Assembly (NCBI GenBank): GCA_008828725.1
Contig: MEHQ01002695.1
Coordinates: forward strand, 482,836 to 546,835
Length of the DNA: 64,000 nt
Direction of reading: 5' to 3'
Source of the DNA: Saccharina japonica
Taxonomy: Eukaryota; Sar; Phaeophyceae; Laminariales; Laminariaceae
The position numbers were made by a program, and so were the translations under genes. The notes under the pieces were generated by a model that did not search any database, was not told the DNA's origin, and worked only from the letters and a program-made list of their open reading frames with translations. Of the stretch, positions 36,901-46,201 are shown piece by piece; position 1 is the first letter of the stretch; every line of letters starts with the position of its first letter.

Positions 36901-39900
36901 GCGCCTAGCGCGAAACGCCGTGAGGTATTGGGCGAGTCCCATGGAGGGTGAGCTGCATCCTGCTAAGAACCGCCTGAGGCGGACTTGCATATGGACGACA
37001 GCTTCAATGAGTTAATTTAATTTCTGGTGTGGCCACTTCCGGAGACAGCAATGGGTTTTACTATGTAACTGCCTCGCGGACGCCTTACCATATTAACACT
37101 ACGTGATACGACCATTCCCCTTGTGCGGAACAAAGGTTCTCCACCCCGCACAAATGATCTACTCGACCGCCAGCTTTGGTGACCGCCAAAAAAAATAACA
37201 AAAAAAAACGGCACCCTGGTTGTCTAGCACACGCAGCGAGTGGCGTGTTTTACAGCGTCGTTGCCAACCGACGCCAACCCAACCTATAAATATACCATAT
37301 ATGGGGGTGTACTTCATATCCATGCATGGCCGTAGGCGTATATGACCATAAACCCTCGCATCCCTACAATGCCGGGACGGAGAATATCGAGTTTTCACCG
37401 ACCATGCAGGCATTGGTAGCACCAAGGGGGTGTACTTCATATCCATGCATGGCCGTAGGCGTATATGACCATAAACCCTCGCATCCCTACAATGCCGGGA
37501 CGGAGAATATCGAGTTTTCACCGACCATGCAGGCATTGGTAGCACCAAAGGGGGGGGGGGGGGGGGGGGTGTACTCGATATTCATGCATGGCCGTAGTCG
37601 TACGACCATATAGACCCTCGCATCCCTACAATGCTGCCGGGACGGAGCATGTCGGGTTTTCACCGACCAGGCAGACATTGCTAGCTAGCACCAAGGGCGG
37701 GGCGGGGGGTGGTGTACTCATTTGTTGCTTGCCTTAGGCGTTTGACCATTGACCACGCATCCCTTTCGACACGGAGCACCGGTAGGAGGGGGTGGTTTTT
37801 GTATTTTGTACCCTACAGACGTTTCTGACTGAACACAGCAGCGATCGATAAACGTGGGCCGTGCCTCTATAGTAGGGGAGGCGTTTCTAGCTATTTTATC
37901 ACACTTCTCGCCTGAGGGACTACTGTGCCCGATGATGAGGCAAGCCTTATCGTTGATGCCAGTTTTTTTTTTCATAAATACTATTGGGACAGCAGCGCTA
38001 ACGATAGGCCGAGGTTAACCGTTCCAATTTTTCTCGGAATCAGTGTTTTTTTGGAGATGCTAGGGCTCCTACACTATAATCAAGTGAAAACACACAACCT
38101 CAGAAAACAACAGGTGCTATGATACCCGTTTACCGTTTGCGCGCGTCGTGTGAATAGTACAACACACCGCTGCAACTGACTGCCTCGCGAAACCACGCGG
38201 GCGGAGCAATAACATGTATTTTATGTGTGTTTGTGTTTTCTTGCTTTTTTTTCTTGAGTTGTGGTGCGTTTCGTGTTTGCTTAGCCTTATAGGGGTGGAG
38301 GAGTATAGCGGCTGAAACCTGTTCAACTAAAAATAACATCCGGCTTGCTACGTGTAGGCACCCCCGTTCTGGTGAAGACTAGAATACCCTTTTGTGACGA
38401 CTACGATAGCTTGGGGCAGTGCAGGGGGGCTGGAATTCTTTGGGGAATGCGGAAACTATAGCTAGCGCGTTTGTGTATATTGGAGGTATATATACGATCG
38501 CCTTTTTGATTGCGAGCAGACAAACGTGCCTTGCGGTAGAGGGAGGTGGGACAGCGGTAGCAAAATCGTACCTGTGTGCCTTGCGAGGCGTTCCCCTAGC
38601 CCTCACGTATCCCCCCATTTACCTTATGTGCGTCTTAGGAAACCCGCCTCACTCATGTATTGTGCAAGAACGTGCAACATAATCTCATCCTTCTATCCGC
38701 CCCCTCCACTCGTCCACGCCGACCGGCCTACACCCAATGGGCCCTTCTTTATTTTCCATGCCACCGGGCCCGTGTACGGGGCAAAATGCACGTGCTTTTT
38801 TTCTGGTTGGGGAGCAGAAAGAAGGGATAATTCCCGAAGCGGTTCACGGGCAGGTGGAACAGGATCAGCAACAGGAGGGGGGAGGTGCGGAGGAGGGAGG
38901 CGGAGAAAACGTGGTGTCAGACAGGGAGAGCAGCGACAGCGACGACGGGTTCACGAACGTCCTGGACCCGCTGAGCCGTCAGGCTAAAGAACTGATCGCC
39001 AACGAGTGCCAGGTGCTTCTGCTTGCCACGTCTCGCTCGTGGGTTTGTGTCTTCCTTTGTCCCAGTGGAGCTGTTGCAGCGGGGTTTTTTTCTATTAATA
39101 GAGTCCCGTCGCCTGTACCGCCGGTTACCTCCCGCTTCCTTGCAGCTGCAAGAAAACGGGGAAAACAAATCGGGCCGTGAAATAGACGGGGTTGAACGTT
39201 CGACACTAAATAAAACAAAAACGCGTGTTTTTGTTGTTAGCAGTCTGCTGTTCCCGACGCTTCTTAAGAGTCGTTGTTAGGGTGGTGTACGTCTGGGCGC
39301 CTACCCCTTTTCGCACCCCCCACTCCCGAGAGTTATTTCAGCGCAGAAATTCTGGTATTCGCGGCCGGTCGATGACGTGGACGCTAGTCGCTTGTGGGAC
39401 GACAACAACCGGTGTGTACTATGGTACGTACAGCGGAGTTAAATGGACGCCCGACACATACTTTGGATGAAGAAATATTGTGAACTACTTTGCATGAGGA
39501 AGTATTGGAGCTTAAGGTTTAGTTTTTCCCCATCACCCGGAGGGGGAAAAAAAACGCCTGCCAGAAGGGTGTGCAACGCTCTCTCCGAATTGAGGTGATA
39601 CAGTATTGGGTTTCTGGAGTACTACAAGTGCTAGGAGAATGCGGGTAGTTTGACGTAGGAGAACGCGTGCGTGCACGACTCTTGCAGGGTATCTGATAGA
39701 TCTACTGTAGGAGCGGACGTAGATTTATAGTGACGGTGAGAGTAGGCTGTCACAGCCCCTCTCTCAGTCCTGGGATTTTGCTTTCATCCTGCTGTGACGA
39801 TAATGAAAGACGATTTTCTTCTTCTTCTCGACTCCTTGACCTGAACGACTGCCTCTGCCACTCCGAACCAACTAAACTCTGAGGGCATCCCCTTCGGTCT

Positions 39901-42900
39901 GAGATCGCGAGAGACTACCAAAGTCCCTTACCATCACATAATCCGTTCGTTCTGTAGTTTCGCAACGAAATGGCCACCATCATCATCATGCCAGGAATGT
40001 GACAATTGCCTCTTTTTTGGCAGATGTATGAGTAGTGCGCGCTCGGAGTCAGTGCGCGATCGATCGCGAAGCTGCAACGAGCATATGGCGCTGCGCATGC
40101 GCGCCGCGAACCTGGGGCGCTTGCTCTTGCTTGCATCCATACGGCGGTTTCGTCTCCTATTATATGTATGTGTGTATGTATGTATGTATGTATGTATGTA
40201 TGTATGTATGTATGTATGTATGTATGTATGTATGTATGTATGTATGTATGTATGTATGTATGTATGTATGTATGTATGTATGTATGTATGTATGTATGTA
40301 TGTATGTATGTATGTATGTATGTATGTATGTATGTATGTATGTATGTATGTATGTATGTATGTATGTATGTATGTATGTATGTATGTATGTATGTATGTA
40401 TGTATGTATGTATGTATGTATGTATGTATGTATGTATGTATGTATGTATGTATGTATGTATGTATGTATGTATGTATGTATGTATGTATGTATGTATGTA
40501 TGTATGTATGTATGTATGTATGTATGTATGTATGTATGTATGTATGTATGTATGTATGTATGTATGTACATGCACGTGCGTTTTGTTTTGTGTGTGTTTT
40601 CTCGCTTGCATTATAGGGCACCGTGTTGTTTCGCGTGTGTTTCTCGCTTGTCTTGATAGGACACCGCGCTATTTTGTGTATTTTCTCACTTGCCTGCACG
40701 CGCCGTGTTATTTTTGTGTGTGTGTTTTCTCGCTTTGTCTTACAGGACATCCGGAAGCTTCAAGCCCTCCTGGACAAAGCCAAGGGGAAGGTCGGCCTGA
40801 GCGCGATCCGCAAGGCGCTCAAGAAATACATCCAGCAATTGGTCAGTTGTTGCTGTTATTGTTACTGCTGTGTTCAGTACTGTTATTGTCATTGTGAGTG
40901 TGTGTGCCATCCCACAATGTGTAGCATGGGATTCAGCGTTGATCACTCATAAGCATTCCCCGATTGAAGAAAAAATAGTAAACCGAAACCGAAAAAAAAA
41001 ACTAATTTTGGCACTATTACGGAGGACCATAATAAATAGGACCAAATGTTGTTAGTAAACATAGGTAAATATACAGCGTTTGGGTGTACCGTAGGTCCTA
41101 TTTACTAGTCTTTACTATGGTCCCCTGTAATAGTGTTGATTTGGACAACATCGCATGTGCTTCCGCGGCTGATTGTGAAAAAGAAGCAAAGGCTGTACGG
41201 GCCGGGCGCCATGTCGGCCGTAGGTATATAGGGGGGACCGGCGCCTCTCTCGAATACGCCGCTGAGTCCCTCCCATGGTATACGATAAGACCTGCTGAGT
41301 GTATATAAAGCGACGGAGAAATCCACGTACTTGTCGTGGCTCGACGGTGTAGAGTTGTTTTTGCTCCCTTCCACGTTCGTGTTCTCCGACTGTTCGTGGG
41401 GCCTGTTGAACTACTGGAGAACCCGTACAACGGAGGCTGAAACACTCTTGCCTGCACCGTTGAATTCGAAGGCTGTCACAGCTCCTAGAGGCAATAATTC
41501 ACTGACTCGATAGATCAAGCTCGCTCCAGAACGAGCCTACAGCCTGCAAGCTGAAAACAAACAGGCGAAGCAGGCCTTTTTCACAGCGACATGTCGTGTC
41601 TACTTGCTCAGGCCACAGCTTTCATTATGTTTCTGATCGCCATATTAACAGTATCATAGTACGATGTAAAAAGCCGCAATAGACAGGTTGCAGTTTCACT
41701 GCTTAGAGTGCCGTCTGGTCCCATTGTCACGAACAATCGGAGCCGACTACAATACAGCTATTTACGACGCCTGAAGAGTTGTGTATGGAGCCGCGAAGAA
41801 TAAACAAGAGACGAAGGGACGATGAATAAGCGAGCATCGTTCCCTGTCTGACGTGGTATCTGGGCGCGGGCCCGCTGGACTCTCGACAGTGTGGGAAAGC
41901 AGCAGGAAATGCCGGGAATTGGACGAGAAGTGTAATCGCCGAGAGGTTTTCACAACGTGTGATGGGCAGGCGAAAAAAAGAGCGTCCACGACGGGAAGGT
42001 GTTCCACTCGACGAGAAAAAGGCGTTTTGTTACCACCGACGCGAGATAGCACGACGGACGGTATTCTACAGTAATTCGCGCTATGAGAAAGAGGTCGGGA
42101 AGATTTGTTTTCTACGTGCTGTTCCGGGTTCAGTGTGTCAATTTTACCCTCGTTGGCCGTCGTCATGCACGGTGACTGGTGTTACCGACCAAGCGCTTGA
42201 GGCTACGAAGAAAACAAAATATTTTCCATCACTATCGTCACACGAAACAGAGTACGAGTCCTTCCACGCACACACTCACACTCACACCCCTTTCCACCCC
42301 GCCGAAACAACGCAGGAGGTGCGCCGGCAGGAACGCGGCCACGCGTGCGCTCAAGGGGATCCTCGCCGACCCACGTTTGCGGTGAGATGCAGGCGTGATA
42401 TCACCACCACCACCACCACCATGCCTCCTGTCGTCCCGTAGTCCTTTGAGGAATTTCCCTCCGAGTGGAGGCGTTACGCAAGGTGTACCTCCTCTCTCGC
42501 GTTTGGAAGAATCGCGGGGCGCTTTCTTGACGATGTGCGCTCCTTTTCGATGCACGACAATCAATGGCGATAATTTCGTTTTGGTTTGTTTTGTTCTGTT
42601 TTTTGTGTGTGTGTTTTGCTGCTCACGACGCATGCCTGTGTGTGTGCCTGAAACGCCCGACGGACGATATAATATGACAACCTTCCTCGGCAGAGGTGCC
42701 CAATCAAAACATGGCAGGTTGTATCTCTCTCCCCCTGCGCCTCTTGCATGGCGAAAGTATCCAGCTGTCGCCGCCTCCCCCCCGCCAGATTGCAATCCTT
42801 CGATGTTGATAACTCAACCGCTATTGACAAAAGAACGGAGTGATATGTCGCAATGCGCGCTGAGATGCGAGCCGCTGATTGGTCAGGAACGGTGTGCCGC

Positions 42901-45900
42901 GCCTAGCTTGTTTGTTTCTGGCGTCCTGTTTGGTGTCGGGCAAAACCTCGTGTCCTATGTTTCTATCGAGCGACGACTCTACACCTGCCGTGGTGCGCGT
43001 GATGCAACGTTCGTTTTAGATCCGCTTGAAACCTCCAAGCGCGTGAACAACGACCGCGTTGGCCACATGTTTGCAGGAATTAATAGCAGCAGCCGACCGA
43101 CACTTGCTGTAGTGAGGCTTTGTCTCTTGCCAGTAAACGAGTACCCCCCCCTCCCCTTCACTCCCCACCGTCCTCCTTCCCAGACAAAAGACTGACGTTG
43201 GCATCGTAACACTCTGCAAAGAGCATTCAGCACAGTAACCGCACGGATCAGCGCTCAACCCCTACCCCTCCATCCTGAACCAACACGACCAACCTCCACC
43301 CCCCCCCCCCCCATCCCCCTCCCTCTCCTCCTCTGTACGCACCCAGAATAAGGTGCCAAGCAAACCGCAACCGAGGGTACCCGACGGTCAAGTGCTTCAG
43401 AATCTTCGTATTCGCTCGGCGCACATTCCGATGCTGCTTGGCACGGGTGGATCAAACCTTCACAGGATAGAGGTATTGGCGGGGAGGGCGTACTCATCTG
43501 TTGCTTGCCTTAGCCATTTGACCATTGACCACGCATCCCTTTCGAGACGGAGCGGGGAGGGGGGGGGGGGTCTCACCTGCCTGTCGTGCACGCCGCCCTC
43601 AACCGACGAGCGTCAGCATTAAAAACAAACGAAATGAGGCCGTTCCTTAATTGCCCTTGTCCCTGTGTGCGTGGGTTTTTGTTTTCGCCCGCGGTACGCG
43701 TAGTTCAGACAGACTACGAACTACATGTAGAACCCGATGATGCACTCGCGTTTAGTTTGGGGTGTCTGTTTGATTAGGTGAAGAGAGGTCTTGACTCTGT
43801 TTTTCATGCATTTGTTGGGGAACGGCTTCGTATGCGATTGCGGTCGCATCGTCTCGTAATATCGTCTCTACCCCAACGGCTCTTTTTGCCTTGTTTGTCG
43901 CATGCGGTCTTGGATCAACCCTTCCGGCTGTTGCTGAAAGCGGTGCCTGTTTACCTTGATCTCACTCGCGTTTTGGTTCCAGTTACAAGTATTAAGGGAG
44001 TCTCTGATATCGTCGTAGCTATCGTTGCCGCCGTTAGCATGGGGGGTGCTATTAATAGAGATGAAACCATATTTCGGCTCTTTTGCCGTCTTTAGTTCGT
44101 TCCGATGAGTGTTTGCGTGTTTGCATTTACCTTTTTCTGCTGCTCTACGTCGTATCTGGTATATATTACTACGTTTTTTTGCCACATTTTCATCTCTCAT
44201 CTGGCCACTCCTGTTGTAGCAGTTGCTGCTATCGCGTGAATGAATTAAAAAAACGAATCGAACCTACTATGCTGCGTGCTACCAACACCCGCTTGTACGA
44301 TTCGTTCGAATGTTGTCCGCCGTCATCGCTCTCCCTCGAGGCAGAACAACCACAAGGTCAAAGTGGACGTGCTTCAAGCCTCGATAGGAGACGTGAGGTT
44401 CCGCAAGCTGTGCGTGGCCGGGTTTCAGAACCGGGTGGCCGCGGCCGTTAACCGCATCCGCCAGGTATGCCGCGGCGAGGGCTGTAAGAAGGTTTGGCGC
44501 GCGCACGTACCCTCTTTACCGCCGAAATTATCCCCGCCATCGCCCGGGTGGACAATGTCTCGCTGGCTCGCGCAATGGGTGCCGTGGATTCCGCACGCGG
44601 GGCTTCTGAGAGGCGTTGGCATGCATGCACGGGGCTGGCGGTTCGTTGCGGAGATATACAAAGATTGACGCGGCTGTTAAATATCGCGACAGCTATGTCG
44701 CAGTCAAGAACTAGGATGCGCCACGGTGGCACGAAAGGCACCAGTCGACGACACGGGGTTTCCAGAGTAGGAGAGAACATGGGCAAGGGCGTTAGCGTGC
44801 AAAAACAGACAGTTAGGCCGCATTCCCGCCTGTTCATTGTCAACAGGGTTTTACCACTGACTGCGAGGCTTGCGGGGGGAGGGGACGCACGGTATCATCC
44901 CCGGGTACAATGGTTGGTGAGGGTTAGGCCGCAGCGAAGAGTTAGAAGTGGCGGCGGGGAAGGGATGCGCGGGAAAGAAGCAGGCAGTGGTACGGCGTGC
45001 CTGACGTAAGACAACTAGTTTGACATGCTCCTCTGGTACCTGCCGCGTTGTGTTGCAAAATTCTGGAGCCATACATATGTACTGCTCTGGAGTTTCGAGC
45101 TGTCAGTCGACGTCAAACAGGAATTATAATGCCTTAGGTTAAGCCTGAAGAAATAGAGGGCTCACCGATTTGATGTTTGATGTTAGATGTACTGATGACG
45201 CAGGTACTCCCCCCCCCCCCCAGAAGCTCTCTTTGCGTGCCAGCATGCCCTTCTCCCTTTCCCCGCTCGCGTCAAACCGATCCAAGCCCTGAAGAACCAT
45301 GCAGACCCCGTTTCCTAATCAAGATTTCATTCCCATACCTCCCACCTTGCGATTTGTCTCTCGGTCGCCATTCCTGCAAATAAAGTTGGTGGGCAATACC
45401 TTAGAAGTGGGAGAGCTCGAGCGCGGTGGCAACCAACAAACTCGGAAGCAACCGGCCCCTCGCGCGCGAGGGGGTGTCGGAGGCGGGGGTGGGGGTGGGG
45501 AGGAAGGCGATGGCGGCGGTGGCGGCGGCGGTGGAGGCCGCGGGAAGGAAGGCAAGGAGGGTGGGAACGAGGTGGCCACCTTCAGCGTAGTGAACCACAC
45601 TCCTGCCGCAACCAAGGCCCCAGGTGGTGTTGCTGCTGCTGGAGCCGCTGGTGCGGTCGGTCCCGCTGGTCCCACTGGTCCACCCGGTCCCACTGGCGCC
45701 ACTGGTGCCACTGGTGAAACTGTGCCACCTGGTGCAACTGGTGCTGTCGGTGTTGCTATTGGTGCCCCTGTCGTTGCTCTTGGTGGCGGTGAGGGTGGTG
45801 GTGGTGGTGGTGGTGGTGGCGGCGGCGGTGTCGGTGGTGGTATCACGATGCCAGCAGCCCAAGACCATGGCATTCAGGGCATGGTGGAACGCCTTCACGC

Positions 45901-46170
45901 GGGCAAGAGAAAGGTCGGCCAGTCTCCAGAGCACCCCAACAAGCCGCTCGGTGGTGCTGATGCTACTGGTGGCGCCGGCGCTGTAGGTCCTCTTGCTGGT
46001 GCTGCGGCTACTCCTGCTACTGCCGGCGGAGCCAGGGCGCGAGGTCCTGCCGGCGGCCGTGGTGCTGGCGTTCCTGCCGCCAGAAATGTTGGTCCTGGTG
46101 CGGGTAACGGTGCTGGGCGTCTTGGCACTGCTGCTGCTCGCAACGGCGGTACGCGCGCTCCTAACCCTGC

Positions 46171-46201
<31 letters not shown>

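Larger units (their letters stand above)
34973..38817 (+). other. Introns around exon 35967-36089, second one repeat-filled
   Basis: The intron 34973-35966 has no recognised content beyond short spurious frames. The intron 36090-38817 holds the element B cluster. An ambiguous base N occurs at 36441. Confidence 0.5.

Noticed and set aside
39915-40897. Long open frames encoding YIHT or YVCM repeats on both strands
   Set aside because: They are translations of a perfect GTAT microsatellite and have no independent coding support.
42316-42381. Alternative frame in the exon before the KH domain (NAATRALKGILADPRLR)
   Set aside because: It looks more protein-like, but it would need a phase-2 start. 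Both neighbours require phase 0, so I kept the phase-0 frame at low confidence.
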